From assembly GCA_027315165.1 (NCBI GenBank), contig DAHUYN010000002.1, forward strand, positions 113,041 to 177,040: DNA of 64,000 nucleotides. Direction: 5' to 3'. Below the pieces are notes generated by a model. That model was given only the letters and a program-made list of their open reading frames with translations, was not told where the DNA came from and ran no database searches. This stretch comes from Thermoplasmata archaeon. GTDB lineage: Archaea > Thermoplasmatota > Thermoplasmata > Lutacidiplasmatales > UBA184. This document shows, piece by piece, positions 34,205-43,398 of this stretch; the stretch's first letter is position 1; every line of letters begins with the position of its first letter. The translations under genes were made by a program, and so were the position numbers.

Positions 34205-35632
34205 CTACAGCGGCTGCGCCGCGATCGCCCAGACGACCCCCTCGGTCCGGCCGCAGCCGAGGCAGGGACCGGTGGGCCCGAGCTCGAAGGGCACCTCGCC
34301 CTCCGGCGTGCCGAGGAGGGCCCCGTCGATGGCGGTCTCGATGGCGTGGCCGCACGTCTCTTGGGTGCACCAGCCGACCAGCCGGACGGTCGTCGAGCCC
34401 TTGAGCTCCTCCAACGTCGTCGCCTTCGTGAAGGCGGCCCGGAACTGCGCGAGGGCCCGCTCGTAGAGCCTCGTGTCGAACTCTCCGAGCATCGCGACGA
34501 CCGCCTCGGGGAGCCCTTCGGGGCCGAGGAGGCGTTTGGTGCCCAGCCGGTCGACGGCGGTCGCGCTCCCCTGCGCCGCCTCACGGGCCCCGATGTCGAG
34601 GCGCAGCGGGGCGCCGCGAAGCTCCCAGCGGTAGTACTTCGCCCCCGGCCGCTCCTCGCCCTCGTCGACGAAGACGCGGAGGCCGCGGCGCGTGAGCTCG
34701 CTCGCGAGGGTGCGGGCGGCGGGTCGCGGGTCGGTCGTCGCCTGCGCGCTCACGATCGGGACGACGACGACCTGGTACGGCGCGACGGCCGTCGGGAAGA
34801 CGACGCCCTTCGCGTCGCCGTGGACGGCGACGACGGCGCCGAGGAGTCTCTCGGAAAGCCCGAAGGTCGTCTGGTGCACGAGCCGCTGCTGCCCGTCGGG
34901 GGTCTCGAAGAGGATCCCGTAGGGCTTCGAGAAGTTCTCGCGGTAGTTGTGGATGCTGCCGATCTGCAGCGTCCTCGACTGGCCGACGGGAATGTCGAGG
35001 GCGATCGAGTAGAAGGCCCCCGGGAACTTGTCCCAGTCGGGACGGCGCACCGGCACGAACGGGAGGTCGAGGGCGCGTGCCATCGCGCGGAAGGCCTGAA
35101 GGTTCGAGGCGACGCGGGCCGTCGCGGCCGCCTCGTCCGACTGGCAGGTGTGCTCCTCGAAGAAGTGGATCTCCCGGACCCGGAGGAACGGGCGGGTCGT
35201 CTTCGTCTCGTAGCGGAACGTGTTGACGATCTGGTAGACGTTGAGCGGGAGGTCCTTGTGCGACCGCACCCAGAGCGCGAAGACCGGGTACATCGCGGTC
35301 TCGCTCGTCGGACGGAGGACGAGAGGGATGTCGAGGTCGCTCGCCCCGCCCTTCGTCACCCAGTAGACCTGGGCGTCGAACCCCTTGATGTGCTCCTTCT
35401 CCTTCTGGAACTCCGTCTGCGGGATCAGCGCAGGGAACTCGACCGGGACCGAGCCGGTCGCCTCGATCTCCCGGACCAGGACCGCGTCAAGGTTCCGGCG
35501 CGCCCGGAACCCGTAGGGGGTCCAGACGTTCATCCCCTTGACGCCGTAGCGCTTGTCGGTGAGCGCGGCGCGCTCGAGGACCTCGAGGTACCACTCCATG
35601 AAGGCGGTCCCCTTGTCCGGGAGGTCGGCCAT
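34205..35632 (-). CDS. proS: Prolyl-tRNA synthetase (archaeal/eukaryotic type)
   Basis: A 475-residue class II synthetase starting at ATG 35632 (MADLPDKGTAFMEWY). Motif 2 is NTFRYETKTTRPFLRVREIHFFEEH, of the type without the bacterial editing insert. The anticodon domain has VVPIVSAQ and FVDEGEERPGAKYYRWELRG. A C-terminal zinc-binding module characteristic of type 3 ProRS closes the protein: CTQETCGHAIE and CLGCG. An upstream ATG at 35671 is possible but would cross the CGTATAAC box at 35656-35663. Confidence 0.95.
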   Translation of the reverse strand: MADLPDKGTAFMEWYLEVLERAALTDKRYGVKGMNVWTPYGFRARRNLDAVLVREIEATGSVPVEFPALIPQTEFQKEKEHIKGFDAQVYWVTKGGASDLDIPLVLRPTSETAMYPVFALWVRSHKDLPLNVYQIVNTFRYETKTTRPFLRVREIHFFEEHTCQSDEAAATARVASNLQAFRAMARALDLPFVPVRRPDWDKFPGAFYSIALDIPVGQSRTLQIGSIHNYRENFSKPYGILFETPDGQQRLVHQTTFGLSERLLGAVVAVHGDAKGVVFPTAVAPYQVVVVPIVSAQATTDPRPAARTLASELTRRGLRVFVDEGEERPGAKYYRWELRGAPLRLDIGAREAAQGSATAVDRLGTKRLLGPEGLPEAVVAMLGEFDTRLYERALAQFRAAFTKATTLEELKGSTTVRLVGWCTQETCGHAIETAIDGALLGTPEGEVPFELGPTGPCLGCGRTEGVVWAIAAQPL

Positions 35633-35655
35633 CGCCCGGTGAGGGAGGCGCCGCT

Positions 35656-35663
35656 CGTATAAC
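35656..35663 (-). promoter_or_regulatory. TATA-like box of proS
   Basis: CGTATAAC (GTTATACG on the minus strand) about 24-31 bases before the ATG at 35632. Confidence 0.5.
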
Positions 35664-35761
35664 GGTATCACCGGCCGTCGCCGACGGGCTCTCGGAGGCG
35701 TCGCGCCGTCGCCGATGGGCCCAAGGGGTTATGCGCCCGGTCCGGCATAACTAGGCTCCCC

Positions 35762-36856
35762 ATGCGACTGGTGGTCTGCGTCGACCGCGATGACGACCTG
35801 GGCCGCAAGGCCGGTGTCCAGGGTCCCGTCGTCGGCCGCGCCCAGGTCGTCGACGCCGCGCTCAAGCTCGGCACCGCGGACCCCGAGGACGCCGACACGA
35901 ACGCGATGTTCGCGGCGGTGCGGCTCCACGACGAGATCGTCAAGGACGGCGAGGAGTGCCAGGTCGTCGTCCTCACCGGCTCGCCGAAGGTGGGGATCCT
36001 CTCCGACCGGCTCGTCGCCGAGCAGTTCGACCACGTCCTCGCGTCGTTCCCGACCGCGAAGGCGGCCCACCTCGTCTCCGACGGGGCCGAGGACGAGTAC
36101 TTGTTCCCGATCATCCAGTCCCGGATCCACGTCGACGGCGTCTATCGCCTCTACATCCGGCAGGCGGCGAGCATCGAGTCGACGTACTACACCGTCCTGG
36201 CGGCGTTGAAGGACCAGAAGCTCCGCGCGAAGACGGTGCTCCCGCTCGCCTTCCTGTTTCTCACCCTCGGGATCGCGGCGTGGGCGGGCGTCATCTGGTG
36301 GGGCGTGATCGGCCTCGCGATCATCTTCGGGGTCTACCTCGTCTTCTGGACGTTCGATATCGACGAGGCGATCATCGACTCGATCCGCTCCGCCTCGTCG
36401 GACATGCGCACCGGCTCGGTCGCCTTCGGGCTCGGCTCCGTCGCGATCGGCCTCGTCGGCGTGGGGTTCCTCCAGGGCTACAACATCTACATCGGCCACC
36501 CGGCCGACACGCCGATCATCCGCTCGCTCCTCTTCTTCGAGTCGGCGCTCATCTGGTGGCTGCTCGCCGCCGAGATCTGGGAGACGGGCCGCGCGATCCG
36601 CCGGTATCTCGCTCGAGGGCGACTCCCGCGCTCCTACCCGATCGCGACGATCTCGATCATCGGGATGGGGTTCGTCGCCTACGGGATGGTGTTCCTGTTC
36701 CAGTACCTCGAGTCCTACGCGACGCCGGCCGAGCTGCCGGCGATCGTCGCGGGCCTCGTCGTCGGCTGCGCCCTCGTCGTCGGGGCGGGCGCGCTGTCGC
36801 AGTACCTGAAGTCCCGCGCCTCCGTCTCGAGCCCGGGCGGCCACACCCCGACGTAG
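35762..36856 (+). CDS. DUF373 family membrane protein
   Basis: A 364-residue DUF373 protein. The soluble N-terminal domain begins MRLVVCVDRDDDLGRKAGV and contains NAMFAAVRLHDEIVKDGEECQ, VVLTGSPKVGILSDR and LVSDGAEDEYLFPIIQSR; six hydrophobic segments follow from about residue 160 to the end. The family is archaeal, widely conserved and without a known function. The nucleotide-binding-like N-terminus suggests a membrane sensor, which is inference. GGTTATGC at 35728-35735 is the likely TATA box. Confidence 0.88.
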   Translation: MRLVVCVDRDDDLGRKAGVQGPVVGRAQVVDAALKLGTADPEDADTNAMFAAVRLHDEIVKDGEECQVVVLTGSPKVGILSDRLVAEQFDHVLASFPTAKAAHLVSDGAEDEYLFPIIQSRIHVDGVYRLYIRQAASIESTYYTVLAALKDQKLRAKTVLPLAFLFLTLGIAAWAGVIWWGVIGLAIIFGVYLVFWTFDIDEAIIDSIRSASSDMRTGSVAFGLGSVAIGLVGVGFLQGYNIYIGHPADTPIIRSLLFFESALIWWLLAAEIWETGRAIRRYLARGRLPRSYPIATISIIGMGFVAYGMVFLFQYLESYATPAELPAIVAGLVVGCALVVGAGALSQYLKSRASVSSPGGHTPT

Positions 36857-36862
36857 GGCGCG

Positions 36863-37480
36863 CTAGCCGGGGGCGCGACGGCCGTCCAGGACCTGCTCGA
36901 GGTCCTCGAGCGGGACCTCGAGGCCGGCCCGGTCCTTGAGGAGGCGCAGCGCCTCGGGGACGCTGTGCACCTCGTCGAAGGCGCGCCGACCCAGCGTCGC
37001 GAGGTCCTCCCAGTAGTTCCACGGGAAGACGACCCAGACCCAGTCGTCCCGGTCGATCTCCTCGGCGACGTACGTCGGGAGGAACTTGGAGTGCGTGATG
37101 TGGAGGCAGGTGGCGGTCTCGACGCGCCGGGCGCCCGCGTTCTGGACGTGCTCGAGCGCGAGGGAGAGGCTCTCGCCGGTATCGGTGATGTCGTCGACGA
37201 TGAGGACGTCCTGCCCCCGGACCGGACCGCTGAGCCCCTCGGTGATCTCGGCGGCGCCGCTCGGGGTCGCGGTGACGCCCCAGTGCTGGGCGCGCAGGCT
37301 CACGAGGCGCTTGAGCTTGAGGCGGTCGGCGAGGAGGCGCGCCGGCACCCAGCCGCCGCGCGTGAGCGCGACGAGCGTTTCGGGATTGTGGCCGCTCGCG
37401 CGGATCCGGTCCGCGAGCGAATCCGCCCAGCGGTCGGCGTCGTGCCACGACGTGCGGCGGCATTTCGGGTACTCCGCCAT
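36863..37480 (-). CDS. Purine-type phosphoribosyltransferase
   Basis: A 205-residue type I phosphoribosyltransferase starting at ATG 37480 (MAEYPKCRRTSWHDADRWA). The PRPP-binding motif is VLIVDDITDTGESL, with the acidic pair followed by TG. An upstream TRGGWVPARLLAD loop (the PPi loop) is also normal. It resembles the archaeal xanthine/guanine-type enzymes of purine salvage; the base cannot be told from the sequence. It ends six bases before the stop of the convergent DUF373 gene. Confidence 0.85.
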   Translation of the reverse strand: MAEYPKCRRTSWHDADRWADSLADRIRASGHNPETLVALTRGGWVPARLLADRLKLKRLVSLRAQHWGVTATPSGAAEITEGLSGPVRGQDVLIVDDITDTGESLSLALEHVQNAGARRVETATCLHITHSKFLPTYVAEEIDRDDWVWVVFPWNYWEDLATLGRRAFDEVHSVPEALRLLKDRAGLEVPLEDLEQVLDGRRAPG

Positions 37481-37587
37481 CGGTCGCAAGGAGCGAGGGG
37501 TCGGAGCTTAAGAGGCCTCACCAGGGCCGCGCCCCGGTCGGGGCCCCCGCCCTCGGCGGGGCGGGGGAAAGGGTTCGCCCTCGAGAA

Positions 37588-38868
37588 CTACGGGTAGATC
37601 CCGCGGAGCCGGATCGCGTCGGCGACCCGCTGGAGCGCGAGCATGTAGGCCGCCGTCCGGTTGTGCACGTGGTTCGATTCCGCGATCTTGTGGACCTGTG
37701 CGTAGGAGTCGACCATCACGCGCTCGAGGCGGCGGTTGACCTCCGCGAGCTCCCAGAAGTAGCGCTGGATGTCTTGCGCCCACTCAAAGTAGCTCACCGT
37801 GACGCCGCCCGCGTTCGCGAGGATGTCGGGCAGCACGGTGACCTTCTTCTCGAAGAGCACGCTGTCGGCCTCGGGCAGCGTCGGGCCGTTCGCGGCCTCG
37901 GCGACGATCTTCGCCTGGATCCGGTCGGCGTTCTTCTTCGTGATCTGGTTCTCGAGCGCCGCGGGGACCAGGACGTCGGTCTTGATCTCGAGGAGCTCCT
38001 CGTTGGAGATCGCCTTCGCGCCGGGGAAGCCGACGACCGAGCCGGTCTTCTTCTTGTGCTCCTCGATCGCGTGCGGGTTCATCCCGTCCGCCTTGTAGAT
38101 CCCGCCCTTCGAGTCGGAGACCGCGACGATCTGGGCCCCCTGCTCGTCGTGGAGGAGGTTGGCGGTGACGCTGCCCGCGTTGCCGAACCCCTGGACCGCG
38201 ACGGTCCCGTTCTTGATGCGGATCCCCGCGTGCGGCGCCGCCTCGCGGATGACGTAGGCGCAGCCGCGGCCGGTCGCCTCGGCGCGTCCCTCGCTGCCGC
38301 CGAGGGCGATCGGCTTGCCCGTGACGACGCCCGGGACCGAGTAGCCCTGCTGCATCGAGTAGGTGTCCATGATCCAAGCCATCGTCTGGCTGTCGGTGTA
38401 GACGTCCGGCGCCGGAATGTCGATCTCCGGGCCGATGATGAGCGAGATCTCGGAGGCGTACCGCCGTGTCAGGCGCTCGAGCTCCCCCTTGCTCATGTGC
38501 TTCGGGTCGCAGATGATGCCGCCCTTCGCCCCGCCGTAGGGGAGGTTGACGACCGCGCACTTCCAGGTCATCCAGGCCGCGAGCGCGCGGACCTCGTCGA
38601 GCGAGACGTTCGGGTGGTATCGGATCCCGCCCTTCGTCGGGCCGCGGGCCATGTTGTACTGGACCCGATAGCCGTTGAAGACGCGGTAGGAGCCGTCGTC
38701 CATCCGCACGGGGAAGTTCACCGAGAGCTCGCGCTTCGGGTGCTTGAGGATCTCCCGCATCCCGTTGTCCAGGTGAAGGAGGTCGGCGACGATGTCGACC
38801 TGCCGCTTCGCCGTCTCGAACGGGTTCGCCGCGTCAGTTGGACCGCTGGGTTCGGATTGCTTCGGCAT
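37588..38868 (-). CDS. gdhA: Glutamate dehydrogenase
   Basis: A 426-residue hexameric-type glutamate dehydrogenase. The substrate site reads MTWKCAVVNLPYGGAKGGI with the catalytic lysine, and IDIPAPDVYTDSQTMAW follows. The dinucleotide fold is TVAVQGFGNAGSVTANLL. Late conserved regions are IVAEAANGPTLPEAD and DILANAGGVTVSYFEWAQ. It links glutamate and 2-oxoglutarate plus ammonia. The ATG at 38868 follows a purine-rich GGTGGGAG on the minus strand; an ATG three codons earlier is also possible. Confidence 0.95.
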   Translation of the reverse strand: MPKQSEPSGPTDAANPFETAKRQVDIVADLLHLDNGMREILKHPKRELSVNFPVRMDDGSYRVFNGYRVQYNMARGPTKGGIRYHPNVSLDEVRALAAWMTWKCAVVNLPYGGAKGGIICDPKHMSKGELERLTRRYASEISLIIGPEIDIPAPDVYTDSQTMAWIMDTYSMQQGYSVPGVVTGKPIALGGSEGRAEATGRGCAYVIREAAPHAGIRIKNGTVAVQGFGNAGSVTANLLHDEQGAQIVAVSDSKGGIYKADGMNPHAIEEHKKKTGSVVGFPGAKAISNEELLEIKTDVLVPAALENQITKKNADRIQAKIVAEAANGPTLPEADSVLFEKKVTVLPDILANAGGVTVSYFEWAQDIQRYFWELAEVNRRLERVMVDSYAQVHKIAESNHVHNRTAAYMLALQRVADAIRLRGIYP

Positions 38869-39025
38869 GGCTCCCACCTGAGGGATGGTACGTGCACGGG
38901 GCGTTGGCTACTTGAGGGTAACCAAACCGTGCGAGAATGCGACACGGCGCCCACGCGCTGGGGCCGCGCGGGGCCGAACGAGGGCGGGGATTGCTGGGGG
39001 ACGCTGGGACCGAACGGCCGGCCCG

Positions 39026-40012
39026 CTAGCGTGACGGGGGGCCGAACGGGGCCCAGCCCGAGTGCGGCAGGGGTCGGACGCCCCGGGACGTTGTCAGCCA
39101 GGCGCCCCGGCCTCGCTCGACGTGCCCGACGACGGTGAGAGGGCAGCCGACCGGCGCGAGGGCGTCGCGCGCTCGACGCAGCCGCTCGGGAGCGAGCGCG
39201 GCGAACAGCTCGTAGTCGCCGCCGAAGAACCCCGTCGCGAGCTTCGCCTCGAGCGAGCCCCCGAGCCGTGCGAGCGGCGGGTAGAGCGGAAGCCGGTCCG
39301 CCTCGAGAACGAGCCGGCAGCGTGCGGCCTGGGCGACGAGGTGGGCGGCCTCCGCGAGGCCGTCCGAGGTGTCGGCCATCGCGTGGACGTGCGGGGCGAG
39401 CCGGGGTCCCTCGAGGACCCGCGGCCGCACGTCGAGCAGCGACGCGAGCTCGCGGGTCGAGGGGACGTGGCCGGGACGGAGCGCGCGGGCGGCGAACCCG
39501 CCCTTGCCGACGGCGCCGGTCGTGACGAGGAGGTCCCCCGGCCGGGCCGCGTGCCGCGGCGCGAGCCGGTCCGCGCGTCCGACGCCGAGGAGGCTGCCCA
39601 CGACCGCGCGCGTGCGCGCGGGCTTCGTGTCCCCGCCGACGACGTGGGCGCCGAAGCGCGCGAGCATCCCCTCCGCGCCCTCGAGCACCGACCTCGCCCA
39701 GCGGGCCGGCGTGCCGGGGGGCAGCAAGAGGTCGAGGAGGAAGGCGACGGGCCGGCCCCCCTTCGCCGCGACGTCGCTCAGGCTCGCGGCGGCCGCGGCG
39801 GCGCCGATGCCCTTGGGCGGGGAGCGGTCGAGGAAGTGGGTTCCGAGGGTGAGCGCGTCGGTCGTGAGGAGCGCCACCCGTCTCCCGCCGAGAGGGATCG
39901 CGGCGGTGTCGTCACCGAGCGGGAGCCGCCCGACGGGGATGTGCGCGAACCGCGCGGCGACCCAGCGCTGGAAGGCCCGTTCCTCGAGGGCCGGGCCGGC
40001 GCTCGGCGTCAT
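39026..40012 (-). CDS. thiL: Thiamine-monophosphate kinase
   Basis: A 328-residue ThiL, which phosphorylates thiamine monophosphate to the diphosphate cofactor. The ATP and metal sites are seen in PLGDDTAAIPL, LLTTDALTLGTHFL, SLSDVAAKGGRPVAFLLDL, GGDTKPAR and MADTSDGLAEAA, all in family order. FFGGDYELFAAL is the C-terminal signature. It starts at ATG 40012, seven bases after the stop of the acyl-CoA dehydrogenase, so both form one transcript although the functions are unrelated. Confidence 0.93.
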   Translation of the reverse strand: MTPSAGPALEERAFQRWVAARFAHIPVGRLPLGDDTAAIPLGGRRVALLTTDALTLGTHFLDRSPPKGIGAAAAAASLSDVAAKGGRPVAFLLDLLLPPGTPARWARSVLEGAEGMLARFGAHVVGGDTKPARTRAVVGSLLGVGRADRLAPRHAARPGDLLVTTGAVGKGGFAARALRPGHVPSTRELASLLDVRPRVLEGPRLAPHVHAMADTSDGLAEAAHLVAQAARCRLVLEADRLPLYPPLARLGGSLEAKLATGFFGGDYELFAALAPERLRRARDALAPVGCPLTVVGHVERGRGAWLTTSRGVRPLPHSGWAPFGPPSR

Positions 40013-40019
40013 CGAGCGC

Positions 40020-41207
40020 CTACGGGTAGGGCAGGAACTCCTTGCCGAGGAGCTCACGCCCGAGGATGATCCGCATGATGTTGAGGCCGCCCTCGGCCCC
40101 GACGAGATAGCTCATTACGCCCCGGAGGCCGAGCTCGAGGCCGACGTCCTTCGTATAGCCGGCGGCCCCGAACCACATCATCACGCGCTTGACGCACTCG
40201 AAGGCGATCGGCGGCGCCGTGAGCTTGACCGAGGCGACGGCCCGGTCGACCTCCGAGCGGTGGGAGAGGTCCCCCTTGAGCGTGTAGGTGTCCAGGAGCC
40301 ACGCGGCCCGGCGGCACTGCCACTTGACCGCCTCGACCTGCGCCCAGAGGTCGACGAGCTCGAACTGGATGCCCTCGAACTTGGCGAGCGGCACGCCGAA
40401 CGCTCGTCGCTCCTTGATGTAGGCCATGCCGGTCTCGAGGGCCCGCTCCGCGGCCCCGATGCAGGCCGCCGAGACGAACGTGCGCGCGACGGTGAACCCC
40501 TCCATCGCGTAGTGGAAGCCGTGGCCCGCCTCTCCGAGCAGGTACGACTCCGGGACCCGGACGTCGTCGTAGGTGAGCGCGCCGGTGGAGATCCCCATCC
40601 GGCCCATGTTCTCGAACTTCTGGGTCGAGATCCCCTTCGAGCGCGTCGGGACGTAGAGGAGGTTGAACCCGTCCCCGTCGCGGGAGAGGGTGAGATGGCC
40701 GCCCCCGAGCGCCTTCGCCTCCTCGACGCCGGAGACGTAGCACTTCTCGCCTCGGAGCACGAACGCGTCCCCGTCGCGGTGCGAGCGCGTGCGCATGCCG
40801 GCGAGGTCGCTCCCGCCGGTCGGCTCCGTCGTCGCGATCCCGAGGAACGCCTCACCGGCGCAGACGGGAGGGAGGACCTCGTGGAGGGCCGCGTCGGTCC
40901 CGTGCCGGGCGAGGATGTAGCCCCAGCCGGCCTCGAGGAGGAAGAAGACCGCCGTCGCCATCGAGAAGTCGCCCCGGCCGATCTCCTCCGCGGCGAGTTC
41001 CGTGAGGACGGCCGAGGCGCCGAGCCCGCCGTACTCCGACGGGACCGGCATCGCGAGGAGGCCGAGGTGGGCCATCTCGCGAAGGACCTCCTCGGGAATG
41101 CGCCCCTCGCGGTCGATCCTCCGCTCGTTCGGACGCAGGACCTTGTCACCGAAGCGCCGGACGGCCTCTTGGAAGGCCTGCTCCTCGTCGCTGAGGGAGA
41201 ACTCCAT
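40020..41207 (-). CDS. Acyl-CoA dehydrogenase
   Basis: A 395-residue FAD-dependent acyl-CoA dehydrogenase, which introduces a 2,3-double bond in acyl-CoA thioesters. Flavin and substrate motifs are AFLGIATTEPTGGSDLAGM and GEKCYVSGVEEA. The C-terminal GAEGGLNIMRIILGRELLG stands for the usual YEGTSEIQ...IARELLG, with Glu in a position that could be the catalytic base. The substrate chain length cannot be told. The ATG at 41207 has CCATAAAGG about 22-30 bases upstream on the minus strand. Confidence 0.92.
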   Translation of the reverse strand: MEFSLSDEEQAFQEAVRRFGDKVLRPNERRIDREGRIPEEVLREMAHLGLLAMPVPSEYGGLGASAVLTELAAEEIGRGDFSMATAVFFLLEAGWGYILARHGTDAALHEVLPPVCAGEAFLGIATTEPTGGSDLAGMRTRSHRDGDAFVLRGEKCYVSGVEEAKALGGGHLTLSRDGDGFNLLYVPTRSKGISTQKFENMGRMGISTGALTYDDVRVPESYLLGEAGHGFHYAMEGFTVARTFVSAACIGAAERALETGMAYIKERRAFGVPLAKFEGIQFELVDLWAQVEAVKWQCRRAAWLLDTYTLKGDLSHRSEVDRAVASVKLTAPPIAFECVKRVMMWFGAAGYTKDVGLELGLRGVMSYLVGAEGGLNIMRIILGRELLGKEFLPYP

Positions 41208-41228
41208 CGGCGCGGGAGGCGCCACGGC

Positions 41229-41276
41229 CCATAAAGGGTCAACGATAGAGCGAGCCCCCGGGGCAACCGCTTTAGA
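41229..41276. promoter_or_regulatory. Divergent promoters, acyl-CoA dehydrogenase and GAPDH
   Basis: CCATAAAGG at 41229-41237 serves the minus-strand acyl-CoA dehydrogenase (about 22-30 bases before its ATG). CGCTTTAGA at 41268-41276 lies about 30-38 bases before the GAPDH ATG at 41306. Confidence 0.5.
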
Positions 41277-41305
41277 CCGGAAGCCTCGTCCCCCGGCCGA
41301 GCGCC

Positions 41306-42328
41306 ATGGTGGTCCGCGTCGCGGTCAACGGGTATGGAACGATCGGCAAGCGCGTCGCCGACGCCGTCGCCAAGCAGCCCGACATGAAGGTCGTCGGGGT
41401 CGCGAAGACCCGGCCGAGCTTCGAGGCGCGGGTCGCCATCCAGCGGGGCTATCCCCTGTTCGTCGCCGCCGGAGGCAAGGTCGAGGAGTTCGGCGCCGCC
41501 GGGCTCCCCGTCGCCGGGACGGTCCCCGAGATGCTCGAGGTCGCGGACGTCGTCGTCGACGCCGCCCCCGACAAGGTCGGGCGCGAGAACGCCCTCCTCT
41601 ACGAGGCCGCGAAGGTCCGGGCCGTCTTCCAGGGCGGTGAGAAGGCCGACATCGCCGAGACGTCCTTCACGGCGGGCGCCAACTACTCGGCCGCGAAGGG
41701 GAAGCGGTCCGTCCGGGTCGTCTCCTGCAACACGACGGGGATCGCCCGGGCCGTCGCCGTCCTCGACCGCCACTACGGCGTCGAGTCGTGGGATGCGACG
41801 ATCGTCCGGCGCGCCGCCGACCCCGGCGAGTCGAAGAAGGGCCCGATCAACGGGATCCTGCCGACGTTCAAGATCCCCTCGCACCACGGCCCCGACGTCC
41901 GGACGATCTTCCCGCACCTCAACGTGCAGACCATCGCCGTCGTCGTCCCGACGACGCTGATGCACGTCCACGTCAACCGCGTCCGCCTCGCGAGGCCGGC
42001 GCAGGACGCTCCAGAGCTCGCCCAGGCGTTCCGCTCCGCGCGACGGTTCCACGTCTTCGAGGAGTGGGAGCACGTCGACGGGACTCCCCAGGTCATGGAG
42101 TTCGCCCGGGACCGCGGCGCCGCCCGCCCGGACATGATGGAGAACGTCCTGTGGGCCCACGGGATCCGTGTCGACGGCCGCGAGGCCCACTTCTTCCAGG
42201 CGATCCACCAGGAGTCGATCGTCGTCCCGGAGAACATCGATGCGATCCGGGCGATGTTCGACCTCGCGCCCGACGCCGAGGCGTCGATGGCGATCACCGA
42301 CCGGACCCTCGGGATCTCCCGCTCGTAG
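41306..42328 (+). CDS. gap: Archaeal type II glyceraldehyde-3-phosphate dehydrogenase
   Basis: A 340-residue archaeal GAPDH. The NAD(P) fold is VAVNGYGTIGKRVADAV and the catalytic cysteine is Cys141 in VVSCNTTGIARAV. The downstream RRAADPGESKKGPINGI is the usual archaeal phosphate-binding stretch, and HHGPDVRTIFPHLNV follows. The enzyme works in glycolysis or gluconeogenesis on glyceraldehyde 3-phosphate and can use NADP in this family. It is transcribed alone. Confidence 0.96.
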   Translation: MVVRVAVNGYGTIGKRVADAVAKQPDMKVVGVAKTRPSFEARVAIQRGYPLFVAAGGKVEEFGAAGLPVAGTVPEMLEVADVVVDAAPDKVGRENALLYEAAKVRAVFQGGEKADIAETSFTAGANYSAAKGKRSVRVVSCNTTGIARAVAVLDRHYGVESWDATIVRRAADPGESKKGPINGILPTFKIPSHHGPDVRTIFPHLNVQTIAVVVPTTLMHVHVNRVRLARPAQDAPELAQAFRSARRFHVFEEWEHVDGTPQVMEFARDRGAARPDMMENVLWAHGIRVDGREAHFFQAIHQESIVVPENIDAIRAMFDLAPDAEASMAITDRTLGISRS

Positions 42329-42532
42329 CGGCCACGACGGCCGCAACGGGCCCGACCTCGGCCCGGCCCGCCCGCGGAGGCGACGGCGCCGGAGGCCCCG
42401 GAGGGTCGCGCGCCACGCCCTCGAGGGCGACCGGGCGCGCCGCCGGAGGCCGCGCGGGGTGTGCGGGGGTCCCCACGGGCCCGGAACGGGCGCCGGCCAG
42501 GGGCTCCGACCCGCGACGACGGCGTCGCAACC
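42329..42532. other. Intergenic stretch upstream of the rpoE' operon
   Basis: About 200 bases with no gene that I can support. The sequence is GC-rich, alternating CG/GC without clear repeats, and ends at the ATCTTATA box of the next operon. Confidence 0.5.
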
Positions 42533-42540
42533 ATCTTATA
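42533..42540 (+). promoter_or_regulatory. TATA-like box of the rpoE'-rps27ae operon
   Basis: ATCTTATA, 25-32 bases before ATG 42565, one of the clearest TATA boxes of the window. Confidence 0.6.
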
Positions 42541-42564
42541 GCGCCCCCCACTCGCGCGGCGCGC

Positions 42565-43206
42565 ATGTACTACCTCGACCACCGTCACGATGTCGTCCGG
42601 ATCCCTCCGGAACGGCTCGGACCCCAGCTCGACAGCGTGCTCACCGAGCTCGCGCAGCAGCAGTTCGAGGGGAAGCTCGTCGACGGCCAGAACCTCACCG
42701 TCACGATCCAGGACGTCAAGCCCGTCGGCGAGGGCCACATCATCCACGGCGACGGCGGCGTCTACCAGGAGGTCGAGTACCAAGCGCTCCTCTTCCGTCC
42801 CGAGATCCAGGAGGTCGTCGAGGGGGCGGTCGTCGAGATCCGCAAGTTCGGCGCCTTCGTGAGGTTCGGTCCCCTCGATGGCCTGCTCCACGTCTCGCAG
42901 ATCATGGACGACCGCGTCAACATCGACGAGCACAACCAGCGGCTCGTCGGGATCGAGACGAAGAAGGACCTCAAGGTCGGCTTCAAGGTCCGGGCCCGTG
43001 TCGTCTCGCTCTCCCTCTCCGAGATCTCCCCTCGGGACAGCCGCATCGGGCTCACGATGCGCCAGCCGGGGCTCGGCCGCCTCGAGTGGATCCAAGAGGC
43101 CCACAAGAAGGCCGAGGAGAAGACGGGCAAGAAGCCCGCGAAGAAGGAGGCGCCGGCCGCGAAGCCGTCGGCCAAGCCGGCCGCCGCGCCGAAGACGGCG
43201 GGGTGA
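42565..43206 (+). CDS. rpoE: RNA polymerase subunit E' (Rpo7)
   Basis: A 213-residue Rpo7/RpoE'. The N-terminal RNP-like domain is followed by an S1 domain: VVEGAVVEIRKFGAFVRFGPLDGLLHVSQI is the S1 core. With Rpo4 it forms the stalk that binds nascent RNA and helps open the DNA. A C-terminal tail of Lys/Ala/Pro, about 35 residues (EEKTGKKPAKKEAPAAKPSA), is not in most homologues. It heads a five-gene operon with spt4, dephospho-CoA kinase, S24e and S27ae, the typical euryarchaeal order. Confidence 0.96.
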   Translation: MYYLDHRHDVVRIPPERLGPQLDSVLTELAQQQFEGKLVDGQNLTVTIQDVKPVGEGHIIHGDGGVYQEVEYQALLFRPEIQEVVEGAVVEIRKFGAFVRFGPLDGLLHVSQIMDDRVNIDEHNQRLVGIETKKDLKVGFKVRARVVSLSLSEISPRDSRIGLTMRQPGLGRLEWIQEAHKKAEEKTGKKPAKKEAPAAKPSAKPAAAPKTAG

Positions 43207-43212
43207 ATCGCC

Positions 43213-43398
43213 ATGATCAGCCTCAAGGCCTGCAAGAACTGCCGGTCGATCACCGACCAGAACAAGTGCCCCCGCTGCGGCGGCGAGGTCTCGCGGGAGT
43301 GGCAGGGCTATCTCATCGTCATGGACCCGGAGAAGTCCGAGATCGCGCGGAAGATGGGGATCCATGCGAGCGGACGATACGCCCTCCGCGTCAAGTGA
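43213..43398 (+). CDS. spt4: Transcription elongation factor Spt4 (RpoE'')
   Basis: A 61-residue Spt4 that binds Spt5 and holds the polymerase clamp closed. The zinc ribbon is CKNCRSITDQNKCPRCG, and YLIVMDPEKSEIARKMGI is the Spt5-facing region. It follows rpoE' by six bases. Its last 35 bases overlap the next gene. Confidence 0.95.
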   Translation: MISLKACKNCRSITDQNKCPRCGGEVSREWQGYLIVMDPEKSEIARKMGIHASGRYALRVK